Source: Syngnathus acus
Taxonomy: Eukaryota > Chordata > Actinopteri > Syngnathiformes > Syngnathidae
Direction: 5' to 3'
Length of the DNA stretch: 64,000 nucleotides
Assembly: GCF_901709675.1 (NCBI RefSeq)
Contig: NC_051088.1
Span: 4,179,664 to 4,243,663, forward strand
Shown: piece by piece, positions 22,561 to 36,700 of the stretch
Layout of the letters: each line of letters opens with the position of its first letter
Numbering within the stretch: the first letter of the stretch is position 1
Translations under genes and position numbers: made by a program
Notes under the pieces: model-generated
What the model saw: only the letters and a program-made list of their open reading frames with translations
Database searches by the model: none
Told to the model about the DNA's origin: nothing

Positions 22561-25478
22561 GGAATATAATAATGACTTGTCTGCCTCGAAGGTAGGAGAA
22601 CCAGGTTCGAAGCTCTGTTGCGACATCTGATAAGGATTTGGTGTGATGAATTAGCCTGCGTTTGGGAGACACATTCTTCTTTAGGATGAGTGAAAACAAA
22701 ATTTTCCATTGGTGTGAATGCTAGTCTGTATGGTTGACTCCAAGTGAGAACACAGTCCATAGTCCCTAAAATGCACGTGCGGTTCAGAGCATGTCCGTTT
22801 ATGCTGACATTTACGATTTACAATATTCACATCACACATTTCCATTTCACCGTGTTTTACAGACAAATGGAATGAATTGTGTTTAATACATTTTATTTGA
22901 CAATCATGCATCCATTGCAGGCTTTTCCCATTATACGATAAATAAGAGAGCGGGCGGGTCGGGTGCGCCATTCAATTTCACCTCTTTTATACACACTCAG
23001 AGTGAAAAGGATCATGTGCAGAGCAGGTCAGTTGGAGAAAAAACAACAACACACTTTTTATTAGATTTCCATTTGAGCCCGTATGTTGATGAATGTGCGG
23101 CGAAATAGCGAGCTGAAATGCCGGAGACCGATTCAGGCTCGGAGTGAATACATATTCCAATTTAATGAAGGAAATCAAACAATCAAGTTTCATATTTGAT
23201 AGTCAGCATTGGCTTCATTTGGCCTTCAATATATTTATCTGTAATGGCGATGTGATTTTGAAAGCAATCAGTGAGGCATCATGGGGGCGGTAATAGAATA
23301 AATAAAAAGAAAAAGTGGATATTTTCAGCTGAATCATGCAGGCAAAAATCTGACTTTGGTTTTGTCTCCGTTCTTCAGTTCTGTCTTATGATGTGTTTAC
23401 GAATGATTTCGGATCGACTAAAGAGTTTCATAAATCATGTTTTCCGGCATGCTAATTAATGTGGAGAGACTCAAGGGCATCACTTGTAATAGAACGTGAT
23501 TAAATGGTTTTTAACAGAGTTGGCAGACCATGTTTCATGCTCCAGACATTTTTTTCCCCCCAATTGTCAGACCGTAAAATTATTATTTATCATGCTATTG
23601 AATATTCTAGTTTCCTGCTATAGTCAAAGAAAAAACTTTTCATCAAGAGCTCATGTTTCAGTAATCTGGAATGTTTAAAAAAAAAAAAAAAAAAAAAAAA
23701 CATTGAACCAACTGTGATATGTATTGTTTGATGTAGAAACTGATGAAGAGAACTTGGAGTTTTATCTATTTAATTCAAAGTCGTTGAACCGTATTCAGCT
23801 AGGAAATGTGCGTTAATTATTGAGTGGTTAAACGGTAGAAGCGGGAGGGGAATAAATGAATAATATAGATTCTGCATTTTGATATGTCAAAAGCTCTTTG
23901 ACTCATTCACATCATGTCCTTTAATTTCTCCCTTGGTATTTTGCATCTGTCACCACCAAAGCTCATCTCCATTGTCATGATGAATTTGCTTCATCTCTTC
24001 GGTCAGATCTGCATTCCTCACTGCGCCTTTCATTTTAATATTCACCCCCAAAATGTTATACTATTGCACGAGGCTCTCACCGCTGCACTGCTGCTCTAAT
24101 TGCATTGATATAATGTTCCGCCAAAGATGTCAGAGTTATTCATCTGTTCATGCCAAATGATACACGAGTCTCAAGTTGATATATGAGGAGTTATTAATTT
24201 GTCACGACTGCAAGAGACGCGAGATTTACGTTATAGATTATTCATCCAAACTGCAGCTTCATGCGACGTACGTTGGGACGCTTTGTTTGCATTTGTGCAT
24301 TTGCGTATGTCACAAAGTCATTAATACCCCCTTTGAACTTTGATAAGCAACTTCTGGTTCAAATTCATCTTGACTTTGTAATCTGGTTAGTTTGCGCACA
24401 GTTTAATTTCATTCCCTTGAACTTTAATTTGGAATTTTCAAAGATCCAATTTTAGAGGAAACTTTTTGAAATTAATGCTTCTGGGTGTTTTATTGATGGA
24501 TATTCAATTCCGTGCCTGATGACTCTCTAGGTGTGAGTTTGCAAGGAATGTTAGTATAGATTTGGGTACATACTATTAGCAGTCGATTTTTTTATTAGTT
24601 GTTTTTTTTGTTTTTTGTTTTTTACTGGGCTATTTGATAAAGTACCCATTTCATAAAGTAAGTCAGCATAAGAAATGTCTGAACAAGTGGTGCATGTATG
24701 CAATTTAAAATACAATACAAACAACACAAACGGCAGCTGTGAAAGTAAACTACTTATGCACCCACTTATAAACTAAACCTGTGTTCACAATATCCTATTA
24801 TTCTCAATCACCAAACACTTGTTCTCAAATGTTACCCTTTTCATTTAGAAGAACGCTAAACTGGCCAGACTTGTCGTAGACTTGATGAAGTGCTGTAATT
24901 TATCACAGTACAGCGCCATGATTTTAAACGAATTAGTACACTGAGATGAGTATAAAAAATGTTGTGGGGTCCCTTTGCAGCTCCCACCTCAACTTTCAAC
25001 AGTTTTTTTGGGCCCATTTGTCTGTGAATCTCAAACAAGGAATCATGCTACACTAGTGTGCTGTGCGTGGGTGTGTGTATATAAATAAGCCAATACATGA
25101 ATAAATAAAAAATCAATGCTGAAGCAGCCGTTTCACACTCACATCTAAATGTATTTCAAATTAGTCGACTGACTCAACTTGACATTATGCCGTCAACCCT
25201 CTTGGAATCAATATACGACATATGCTATATAGCAAGGTGATCCCAATAAACCAAAAGCCATCTGTCCGCACGTATTCTCTTGCTGCTGCTTTGATCATTA
25301 GAAAGGTTGCTGCAACACTGCTGCGCCTTCAACTTAATTTTGAAGATTTCATGAGCTTTGCCCACCATACCTTTATTTCTACACATCCATATATGAGAAC
25401 AAAAGGTATTTTGCTTTTTGTCAGAATCACATTGCTAATCCTGCTAATCAGTTTTTATTGATAAAAATACATGTATAA

Positions 25479-25480
<2 letters not shown>
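22561..25480. other. Gene-free stretch
   Basis: No gene recognised. A short gtctgcctcgaaggtagg with ggttcgaagctc at about 22,580-22,618 could be an old SINE head. A 24-base poly-A lies at 23,677-23,700. Confidence 0.55.
23677..23700. repeat. Poly-A tract of 24 bases
   Basis: Uninterrupted A run. No retroelement body or target-site duplication was recognised beside it. Confidence 0.95.
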
Positions 25481-25527
<47 letters not shown>

Positions 25528-25528
25528 G

Positions 25529-25576
<48 letters not shown>
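25481..25576. repeat. (AGAT)n microsatellite
   Basis: About 24 units with one imperfection (agagag). The long YLSIYLSI frame on the minus strand is a by-product. Confidence 0.97.
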
Positions 25577-25577
<1 letters not shown>

Positions 25578-26480
25578 TTTAAGAAAAACTGGTCATATAT
25601 GTGATTGGGGAATAGGGCTAGAGCTCCACATTTAAACTTTATGCCTCGGTCCTCCTCCATATCTTGTGTTGTTGCCACTGACGATGGAGTGGATGCGGTC
25701 ATGTTCACTTCATTTTATGGACTCTTCCTATTGGTTGCTTTGCTGACAGTGATCGTGCCTCATTACGGATATCAGTCACAGACCAATCTCTGTTCCATGC
25801 GCATGACATCATCCATTTTACTCCTGCCACACTGATCACAATTTTTGAGCTACAGTGACTTACAATCGCATCTTTAATCGGAGACTGCACAGTGTGGAAC
25901 AATCTTAGATGTGTCGTGTTTACATATTTTCTGTCTTGAGTTGTGTTAGGTATTCTATAGACACATTCTTTCTGAGGAGAGTAAAATTGTATAAACATGA
26001 TATGAATAGACCTCATATCATTTTCATCCAATCACTAAAATCTTTCAAATCTCTTGTCTGCTTTCTATTCACTGTTGTGATTATTCGTTGAGTCTGTTAA
26101 CTAGCTCTCAGAGTGCTGTTTTCTCTGGTGGTTACTTTTGTATCGACTGAACAAAACATCTGTGATCTAATTTTATCCCTTCAGACATGCATATTTTATG
26201 TGTTTTTACAGCTCTTGCTCAAATCTGCTTTGGTGAGTCATTTAACGTTTGGCTATCACTACACACACACACTTGCAAATCACAATCCATTTCCTGCTCA
26301 AATTATTGCTCATGTTTAATTCACTGCAAATATATACGTTGTAATTTGACCACTCTAAATTATTAACCGAAAAGATGATGAATGGCGGACAAAACGTTAG
26401 TTCTATGACTTAACAAGAAGCAATGCAGAATGTAAAACGCACACCCCGCCACAATAAAACAAGTGTAATGGCTCCAAGCC
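25577..26480. other. Gene-free stretch
   Basis: Nothing recognised. Confidence 0.55.
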
Positions 26481-26499
26481 CGATACTGTTTTGCCTTTG

Positions 26500-27431
26500 C
26501 GGCTGGGGGGTGCATGTACGGGCTACTGGAAGTCTAATATGGTTCCAACGATAACCACCGGGAAACCTAAAAAGAGTCAATCCAAATGCATCGAGCTCTG
26601 CCCGGGCAGCGGGGGTATGTGCATGGGCCGCTGGAAGTCTAATAGAGTTCCATGATAACCACCGGGGAGCCCATATATATATCCGTCGTCTTCATCTTCC
26701 TCCTGTGCACTGAAACCATCGAAGTCTTCCTCCTCATTGTCCGATTGGAATAGCGTCAGATATACTTCACCACACACTTTCTCAGTCTCTCTTTCGTTGT
26801 CGCTTTTATGCATTTTGTCGAGCATTTTCCATGATGAGGGTTTGTTCATGCTAATTTTATTCATGCACAAAGAGCTAAGCTACATTAAACTAGCGAGCTA
26901 CACGTATAGCTCCAGAGTAGACGTGACCAGGAAACAAAGAAAAGGGTGACGCAACAAGATGTCATCAACAATAGCCCAGTGCCCCCCGAGTGACCGGAAG
27001 AAACATCTACAATGCATGAGCAGCTGTACTTCCTACGTTAAGAGCCAAATCGACTGCCTTTAACTTAAAAACGGCATCATATGCATTTCTTTTGTCCTCC
27101 ATAATGAGGATTTGTGTATAAAAGCTTCCTTCTTCAGTAATGTCCACCTTGATTTCAAAGAAGAGATTCTTTGTGTGACTTGTACAGCACTATTTGCCTG
27201 GCGGATGTATATGCGATCAACACACCACTCCTCCCCAGTGATCGTGTCACATATCCTCCACCCAGCAAAGTGGTGCCGCACAACAGCGGCCCGCAGCCTT
27301 TTTACGATGTATGAAAGTGATCAAGTTGTCACAAAAATCATGAAAAATCCATAGATACGCCACACCGGACGACAAGCCGCAGGGTTCAAAACTTGAGCAA
27401 AAAGTAGCGGCTTATAGTCCGGAAATTACGG
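26500..27431 (-). mobile_element. Truncated TIR transposon with an acidic coding remnant
   Basis: The right end ggcttatagtccggaaattacgg followed by TA closely resembles the termini of the elements at 7,004 and 42,448, so a 5' end on the minus strand lies at 27,431. No matching opposite end was found, so the left limit is uncertain. The minus-strand frame 26,577-26,870 encodes an acidic stretch (QSDNEEEDFDGFSAQEEDED). A diverged 105-bp tandem repeat (ctggaagtctaata at 26526 and 26631) lies at its end. A pogo-like origin is possible but unproven. Confidence 0.45.
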
Positions 27432-27432
27432 T

Positions 27433-27456
27433 ATGTGTGTGTGTGTGTGTGTGTTG
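27433..27456. repeat. (GT)n microsatellite
   Basis: Perfect TG dinucleotides directly joining the transposon end to a LINE remnant. Confidence 0.93.
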
Positions 27457-27665
27457 GCGGTTGTTAGGCCCTCGACATTGAGTTGAAGCACTGACAGGCC
27501 TCGGTTTTCGACGGTCGGGATGACTGCCCGTCCGCCGGTCCTAAGCCTGCCAGCTCGAGCTCGACGAGCTCGACGTTGGTTGACGACATTTGTTTCACAA
27601 GTTGGTCTTGCACCATTTCTTGCTACTTGCAGAGGAGGCCACGTGGAGGCTGTCGTCTTCTCCTC
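27457..27665 (-). pseudogene. LINE endonuclease N-terminal remnant
   Basis: The minus strand encodes RGLSVLQLNVEGLTTAN, which matches the opening strand of the apurinic-type endonuclease in a fish LINE family different from the one at 13,239. The sequence upstream of it (ARRARAGRLRTGGRAVIPTV) would be the linker before that domain. It is bracketed by GT-rich microsatellites. Short, so moderate confidence. Confidence 0.5.
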
Positions 27666-27666
27666 C

Positions 27667-27667
<1 letters not shown>

Positions 27668-27698
<31 letters not shown>

Positions 27699-27740
27699 TG
27701 TATATATATATATATATACATACATATATGTGTGTGTATT
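27668..27740. repeat. TG/TA microsatellite
   Basis: TG units pass into TA units and back to TG. Confidence 0.93.
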
Positions 27741-27744
27741 TAGT

Positions 27745-30700
27745 ATATGACTGCAATCCATTATGATGTTTAAACAGTCGCTGTGGTGAGCGATTATAAA
27801 ATCAGAGTGTGTTACCGTTTTCGACTTGAATGCCTCTTATTCAGTGAATGTTGTCTGTCTCTTGCTAATGACTTATTTCATAGCAATAAAAAGTTGGATT
27901 ATCAACTCAACATGTGAGACGAATGAAGCACCTTTTGCACCTTATGTTGGCACATACATTCGTTATTTCACGTGTGACTATTCTCACCAATTGATTCTTT
28001 AACAATGCATATTTTCTCTCTTTTATTTATAGAAACAACACAATCCACCATCTGTTATACCACATCTACAATTGTTAAGTGACAGTTGCCATTGATTGTA
28101 AATTGAGCCAATCATTCTAATGGTGAACATGCGCCATGACATGTACCTGCGCTCCATCTCGGTGTAATGGAGTCACCGGCGCGGCTACCCTGCTCATAAA
28201 TCTCACTCACAGCTGCCGTTACGGTGTGTACGGACATGGCTGGGTGATGATGCAATGAATCGTGCTGAGGTGGTAATGATGATGAGAATTACGGTGACAG
28301 TGAATGCGGCCAAGATGATTATTATGATGATGGCAATTATACACGGAGTAAATGTGCTTTCATGGAAAAGCATTCATAGGTTGAACTGATTTGATTTGTA
28401 AATTCACAATATTTAGTTGTTTCATATCCTCGTGCAAAATGGTGTTTAATAGGTGTTCACTGTTCGAAGTTTTTCACTGGACTGTTTTTTCTTGGTGGGC
28501 AGAGCGCAGGATGACAGCGTGCCCGATGCAAGCTTGCTCATCTTATCGCTGTTAGCACTGGAAAATCACTCCGCCAGCCCCTCTCCTACTGCTCTCAAAC
28601 ATGAACATTTTTCAGTTCAGTAAAGCGGAACCACAGACAAAAAAAAAAACATGACGCGGCGTTCCGTTCTCAATCTCATACGAGGAGAATCAGTTGGAGA
28701 ATCAACGGCACAAGGTGTGTCGCGAAGTGCAGTGTGAAAAGGAATATGTGAAGAAGGCGATGTTTGTTATAATCACTTAATTCTGCCTCCCTAGAAGTAA
28801 ATAAAAAAAAAAAAAGATTTTGATCCAATATTAAAAGATGTACGATAAGAAAAACACCTTCAACCAGTAAGCAGTATCTCTTCTCAAAACTCATTCACAA
28901 AGTGACTTTCAACTGGGTTTTTTAGTACCTCTCTTGCTTTTAACGCAAATACCAATAAAATGTAATTATACACTTAATTGATACCAAGTCGTGATGCCAA
29001 GTGTTCCAAATCCTCCCAAGACACAAAGGATTTTTGTATTAAACGATTGTGCGTTTGCTGTGGTTTTTGGTCTAGTCTTGATCCTCATCGGATGATTAAG
29101 TCTGGGTGAAAGAAAACCATCAGAGTCAGAATCATCTTCATTTTATGATTACATACAGTACGTATGTCCTAGAAGGAAGTTATTGTAAATCTATTTAATA
29201 GGTTTGATATAATGAAAGTATTTAGTCACAATCTGGCTCAGGTCAGCCTTGGAATATTCGAAATTGACGGATGGCACCTTGTTACTGTGGCAACAAGCTC
29301 CCGCTCTATGCTAAAAAGGTGATATGATCATCTAAAGAAAAAGATCATTTCACTCCCCATTTAAAAGATAAGCAGAGCATTCAAAAGTTGGCCTCATCAT
29401 TTTCTTTTTGTACTTTATTAACTCTGTCCAACAATGCAAAATGTTTGTTTCGGGTTTTCAATCGTTGCCTCAGTTGAATTCAGCAGTGGATCATCAGGAC
29501 CGCACATCCAATATACGTTACACACACCATTTCTGACAAATCGAAAATTACCATAATGATTAACCAGCCGCACTTGCATTCATTAGATGTGGTTTTCCTC
29601 TGCTGCTACCACAAACAAAGATGAGAGAACTCATTATCCAGGCTGTCGAGAGATCAGGCAGGTTATGAATACATAGCGCTTCTTATCTGTTACATAATTA
29701 TATTTCATGTTCTAAGTATTGATAATCTGGTCTTTGTTTTTTTGGGATCGGATGTTCTGTGCTGAATATCTTACGTCGGCATTATTTCACGTGTAATATG
29801 TATAAACATAACAACATGCATCATGTGTCAAAGTGGAATGCATAAATTATCTTGTTTTAACAAAACTAGCGAGTTGGACTTGCCCCACTAAACGTGTCCC
29901 TGTTTTATTTATACCGGCTGGGCTACGTATAGAAATGATTGATTCCTTCGAAAGCTCAGAGAGATCCCGTCCCAGGATATTCTGCACACCTTTTATTAGC
30001 TTACATCCATTTTACTCGCCGGTGCATGATTCCCCTTTATCCTCGGGGTTCAGACATGTTAGATGAATCCTTTTCATCCACGATTGACTGGAATAAGATG
30101 CTCAAGGTTAGTGGAGCTGTGTGGCAGCACTCTTTATCCATTGCTGTAGACTACGATAATAAAAAAAATGAATCTGTCTTTTTAGACATGATAATGGTAT
30201 TTCAGATTGATTAAATGTCTAGGTGTTTTTCTAACGTGTTTAGAGTGATTTTCGGTACGTTAAAATTTTTTTGATTTCAGGATCTGGGTTAGGATTGGGC
30301 TACTATTTTTCTGATCTCAAGAATTCTTAATTATTATTGTATGTAATTATTTTCATCCTTGTAGCCGACAAGATTATTTACATTGTATGTACATTACATA
30401 TTATTCTGGTTTTATATTACCTTTATTTGTCCAATATTTTTATCATCATTATATGTAATTATTTTCATCCTTATATCCTACAAGATTATTTACATTGTAT
30501 ATACATGTATATACATAATATATTATTCTGTTTTATTTAACCTCGATTTGTCCAGCAGAGACAATTTAGAACAGTGCTGACTTGACCAAGAGGCCGCGGA
30601 CAACAGAATAAGACAAAGCAATATAAAATACATATACTAGAACTTGTACAGTATTATTTCATAGCATGTCGGCTCAAAATAGACCAAAGACAAGTGCAGC

Positions 30701-33700
30701 AGTCATATACGGTTACCCTGAATAACTTTTCGAAGTGATGACATAGAGATTAATAGAATGAGTTTCATTGTTAATGCCATGTAATTTGAGCAGGCTTCTT
30801 TGTTAGCCTTTACAGTCTTGGCTTCATGCATGTCCTCACTAGCTATGCTTCTTTTTACTCAACTCAACTTAAAAGTCCGAATCAATATCTACGTGTGTAG
30901 AATTTACATCCGTGAACATAATTTTGGAAAAGCAAAAGTCATTATCAAGCCACAGCAGTGATTTCTGTGGCTTTGATCAAGATGCATCGCCTACAGAAGT
31001 CAACGGGGCAGTGCACAAATTGCAGCACATTTCTCCATTTGCACTGGTCTGCAGGGACGGTGAAGTTTTTTTGCTTGCTTTATTTTTCACAAGCCTGTTC
31101 ACGAGCCAACCTACAGTCTGGCTTCATCATATGTGGCAAAGTATGACAAGACAGAGTGGACCTCTTGGGGAGCCTTGATTTCACCCCAAGAATTTGTCAT
31201 TACTTCCTTCCCATCTCAACCCCATTGTGAGGGACCTTATTCATCAACCTATCTGGGTGTGAGTGATGAGTTTGGAGGCCGCGGTTGCAATTCGTCGAAG
31301 GGTTCTGACACCGTTTCGGAGCAGCTGCTCATACTTGTAGCGCAAGGCACCCTCGGGCTGTTGTCAGGAGAGAACCACTGCCGCTTTGAATTCCGCTCAG
31401 ACAGGAAGTGGCTCGAGCAGATACGCTGCCTCACGCCTCAGTGACCACGTACTGTAAGTGTTCTGTTTATGGCGCAGGTAAATTAATATTTATGATGGAA
31501 TATTCATCATTATGAAACCCCAGCTGCAATATTGAAATGTTTTGCAGTCTGATGACATTTGGAGGCAACTGTAAAGTCAGTACGGTCTTTTTCAGTGAGC
31601 ACTCGACATGCACGTTCATATAAAGAAATCAAAAATGAGAAAATGCTGGGATTTAGGAAACACGTGGGAATTTCTTGATTCTTGTCGCTGGCTAGAATGT
31701 ACGCTGTACTTAAATTAGCAAGACAGGAAAATTGGACTTAAACTCCACTGTATTATAATTATTCCAAATTTGACCTAATAACAATAATGTGCAATTCAAG
31801 CAACAAACGCGTTGAAAAGTTCATCATGACTCCGTGCAGCACCACTCAAATGATAGCAGGCTGCCTCGAATTAGACGTGTGCGAAGATGACTTTTTATAA
31901 TTAAGCTGTGTGCAAAGGTTAAGGCTGAATCATACTTCAAAAGTCTCTTTAATTCTGACCTGTCACTCACTTTGTAACTTTATCAAACTGGATCTCTCAC
32001 CTGAAAAATGTCAGTCACCAAACCACCACATTTAATTAGTTTCAGCAAGAATGCTTGGGGGAATGAGGTTTAATTAACTCTCATGAATTATTTCAAAAGC
32101 TTGAGTTGATTTTACATTGCTGTGTCACTGAGTTATTATTATTGTGCTCTTGTCCTGTTACTTATCATCTCGTTTCTTTTTATGTACTGTGTTATTTTCC
32201 ATGGTGTACACAATTATTAGGTAATGGAGGGTATCCCGTATCTGACATGCCAACAAAAAAAAGTCTCAGACCTGAGATTGTCAGAAATATGTTTTTTAAA
32301 ATTTTGAGGAATTGAAAAAATGTTTTTTTTTTTAATTCATCATCCCAATTGCAAACGTCAGATACACCATTAATACAGCATAAATTGTATGGACAGTATT
32401 TGTAAATATGCCGCACAAGTGACCATTAAGGGGCACATCCTTTTGTGTTCAATCCCCCTATAAAAACCCTCCAATTTTTTTTTGCTTCAAATTTCTTGTG
32501 TGCGCGCCTGCATGCATTTTATGCTCCTGAGAGCAGCACAGCAGGCACCTCCACCCTGGTGGTGTGAAAGAGGTCCACAGTGCTCTCGGGTGACGTAAAT
32601 GCAAGGGTCGGCGCTATTCCGGACCTGAACCTACGTATTCTGTGTCATTAAAGGTCATGCGTCAATGTAGAAAAAATAGGAATGCTCACGCTAAAGACTA
32701 CTTCTATTACTGTTCGTCCGTATTGCCAATTCATTTTGTCGTTTACAACCAAGTCGAAATTCAATTCTGAACTTTTAACTCTATATTATATTTTCAGATG
32801 TTTAAAGCAGTCTTGTACAATGTTCACTTCACACATAAGTAAAGAGATGTTACATGTTTCACAACAAACTGTAAGGGAAGGTTTGGTATGGGCCTTACCA
32901 TGACAAACTACGAAAAGGCCAAACAAAATAGCTCAAAAGTTTTTACACACTCAAGAAACACACACCAAAAAAAAAACAGGCCAAGTTTTAAAATGTTTTT
33001 CATCAGTTTTGTGTGTATTTGCTAATGCAAACCTCTGCTATTACTTTCTTTTATGTTTACATGTGCTCCTGTGGTCCTTTTCAGACAAGAAAAGAAACAA
33101 ACAAAAGGTAATCTGCAAAATAGAGGCGACATGGGAACGGATGACATTAAGCGACTTAGACATCAAAACCTCGCTGAGGGAATTGAAGCTTGTGTTCCTA
33201 AATACTCATTTCTAAAATCATTTTATCATAATCCTTGAATTACCACTGGCATCACTTGAATGGACACACTTCTGGGAAACATAGAACACTCAAGCTTTTA
33301 ATCTTTCCTTAATCCCCTTTCATTACAATGAGTATCAGTTTGCACTTATCCATCTCCACAGATTGAAGAACCAAATCTCACTACCGTTAACTGTAAATGG
33401 AATTCTTTGTCCCTCCTTGGACTGTGATTATTTTACGCCCCTTTAGTCTTTTGAACATTTTAATTAAAAGTGAATTTTGGACTGTGGCAGAAAAACACAA
33501 CGATGGATGGTGATGTCATTGTCAACTCGGAGACAGTTGAAGAAGCCAGCAGACACGGAATGCATTCCGCATATTTACCGATAATATCGTTGGAAGAAGA
33601 TTTTTTTTCCCCCTTCTGTTTGAAATATAGTCACACAATCCATCCCATGAGGTACATCCTGTTCCACTTCAACTGAAGAAGTTACTTGACTACCGACTCG

Positions 33701-36700
33701 ATGCAGCGGAACAAATCGTCCCATTTCATTAGACTACATCGCAATAGTTGCCAAATGCCACTTTTGTTGGTTCAAAAAAGTTGGACAACTATGTTTATGG
33801 ATATAGTACAACTAACACATGGATCACCACATTTTAAATTATAAGTCTGATGAAATATGCTGCAATGTCAAATAAATAGTAGTAATTGTTTAGCTGTTGA
33901 ACAAGCAGCCATTAAAAAAAACGACAGATGTACCAAAATTAATTAAGCACTTTTGTGCTACCTGCTTAGAGCGAGAAAGCACACCGAGGAGATGACAATA
34001 ATCTTCCACTAAACTGAAATGGGACCAGGGAATTAAATAAACTAATTACATAGTGAAGACACAGGTAGGTAAAACCCAACACTCGGCAAGGATATGATTG
34101 GCTGACACGGAAGCTTTGGCGGAAGGTAATACCAGTCTGCACTTTGCAAACTGTAAGAAAAATTGAAAAATGTCCCTGTTGTATGCGATCCAACACAATG
34201 CCTCAAACTAATTTGCTGGCAGCAATTGTTTTGGAAAGTGTAGTAATATTTTCTTAATCAATAAATTTGATTTGATGTGAAACAGAATATTGCCAAGGGA
34301 CACCAAAGGAATTTCTAAGCTAACTCATAAATATATATATGTGTGTTTTTTTAGCCATTTAGAACAACTAATCTCCCTTTCCTGGGAGCAATATACACAA
34401 TGATCCTCCAATTAATTTGATACTTAAAAGCCACTGTATAAGAACACGCCCACTGAAACGCAGGATCTTATTTGTATCTATACTCTTAGATCAGAGAAGC
34501 GCACGGGTTTAAAAAGGGAGGTCTACACAGCGAGACCCTGCAATAAAACATTCATGTGACAGCTAAGATGAATAAAACATACAGGTGAGATGCACGGGTC
34601 AAGTCAGCGGTAAATGTGGGTGTAGCCCGAGTCAGAAAATGTAAATGATGTCACAAGAGTGACGTTCCAAGCAGATAGGGATGCTCCCTGTCTGAAAAAG
34701 AAACATCCGGAAAGAATTCCCCACAAGAGAAAGTAACCTTGCCTGTGATTCTTTATGATAAGAGTCATTCATTATGGATTCGGCTTTGGATGTGGCAGCC
34801 TTGAATAATGTTGCCGTTGCCTTATGGGCTATATGGTGAAAATACTAAATGGGTACAACTTGAAAGAAGTTAGCTGGTTGTAGCAGTTGATGGAGTTGAG
34901 AGTGAGTTGAGAAATTATGTGACTGGAAGGTTGACATGGTAAAAATGAAGAGAAGTCTCCCTGAATCAACAGCACGACAGATGGAAAAACATAATTTGCT
35001 AAACCCAGCAAGCCAAAATAAAATGTCTTTACGCTGAAATACATATAGTGTTGCATAATATCATCCATTAGCATTCGAGCGATGTGTGGAAATGAGCCTT
35101 GACAGTAATTGGTTGGAACAGACCACTGTGGCCCATTAAAAAGGCATGGGATGTGACCCACATAAAATTAAATTAAACTATTACCACTCAATATGAGGAC
35201 GGCATTAATCACGAGCTGGCGTTCGTACGGACAGACACTGATACATAAACTGGGGGAAAAAAAAGGTTCTCTCTGTTCCCCCTCAGATATTTGCTCTGCT
35301 CATTTTCAGCCTGCAGATTAGCCTCGTTGGATCGCTCGCTCAAAGGAAGCTCCAATGTCTCTGACAAGCCGCCGGTCGGAGATTTTGCGCTACGTTTGAG
35401 TGGAACCGTCGGCGCTAACACCGACCCTGCTTGGATTCCCTCACAGACGAGCTGCTGGAAGTTGATAGATGTGTGATTGCTGTGCACTTCTCCAAGGAAT
35501 GCTACTGAAAGAGAACGTTTAGCGGTGCATTCAGAAAAAAATGATACGTCAACGGCTAATGTCTAAAAATGCCTCATATAATAAAGTAAAGCCACCGCAT
35601 GGGAAAGGGATTTTAATACTTTACTTCAATGAGTAGTAAGATATGCGGAATATCCAGCCTGCATGAATCTCTGAATGTGGATTATACAAATGAATATAGG
35701 ATGCTAATGTGGCTAAGCCTCACATAGCTACACCGCAATGGCGATTACTTTGTCTGGATATTCTCTCCAAAGAATCCGAGATACATTAAAGCGCCAACTG
35801 AACATTAACTGGAATCAATACCAGAACCGTTGCAAGCTATCACTGTGCTAAGATTCCCAAGCTGCAGGGGAAAACACTTTGTTCCAGGAGATCATTTATT
35901 CTGGAAACGGCAAAACACTGCAGCTTTGTGATCAAAGATTTAAAACAAAAATGGGGAAAAAGTCACAGCTATAAGAGAAGCAAAACCCCGCTAGAAACCT
36001 GAGCAAAGACCCCATAGTCACGTAAAATGAGAAGTCCGTGAATGAAAAAGTAGGGCAGGAAATCCAGAGGGGATCGTTGAGCACAAGCCCACAGTGCTAC
36101 CTGGGCCGGAGCCTCGGGGAGGCTTCTCTCATTCATCATTAACTGCAGCTTTTGGTGAATGACGGCAGAGCAAAGAGGTGGCTGTGAGGAAAAGTGACAG
36201 ATAACAGCTGCGATGGAGAACCGTTCTTAAGGGCTTTTAGAGGCAGGTCCAAGAGAGCCTTGAGTTCAGATTCAAAAGGCCGACCGAGATGGCTTCCTTA
36301 ATTGAAACGCTGAATAACTGCGGGGTCTTTGTGGAAATTCTCGATCATCCAAGTCAGGCTGAGGATTTAAGTCAAGTGCTTGTGTCAAGAAGCCTTCTTG
36401 GGTCAAAGGTGAAAAGTCTGCAATAAACAAGAGGAACACTTGCCTCAATTCAGTAACTGCAAAACAGGGTCAAAGGGTGAATGGACAAAAGAGAGTAAGT
36501 TACAAGTCTTAATTTAAAATGGTTCTTAATAGATTGTCGAAACAATTGTCTTTTTTTTCCCCGTCATTCACTTGCATGTTGATGTCCTTTTTTTTGGATT
36601 TGCATTAAAAAGCTGGCACAAAACTGGAAGAATACGTCATGCCGTGATGTTAGACGGAACTCGGGGTGTTCTTCCGCTTTTCCGTAAAGCTTTCAATTCA

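Noticed and set aside
22575-22760. Another SINE in plus orientation
   Set aside because: Only a short head-like motif and a B-box-like ggttcgaagctc are seen; the body cannot be followed.
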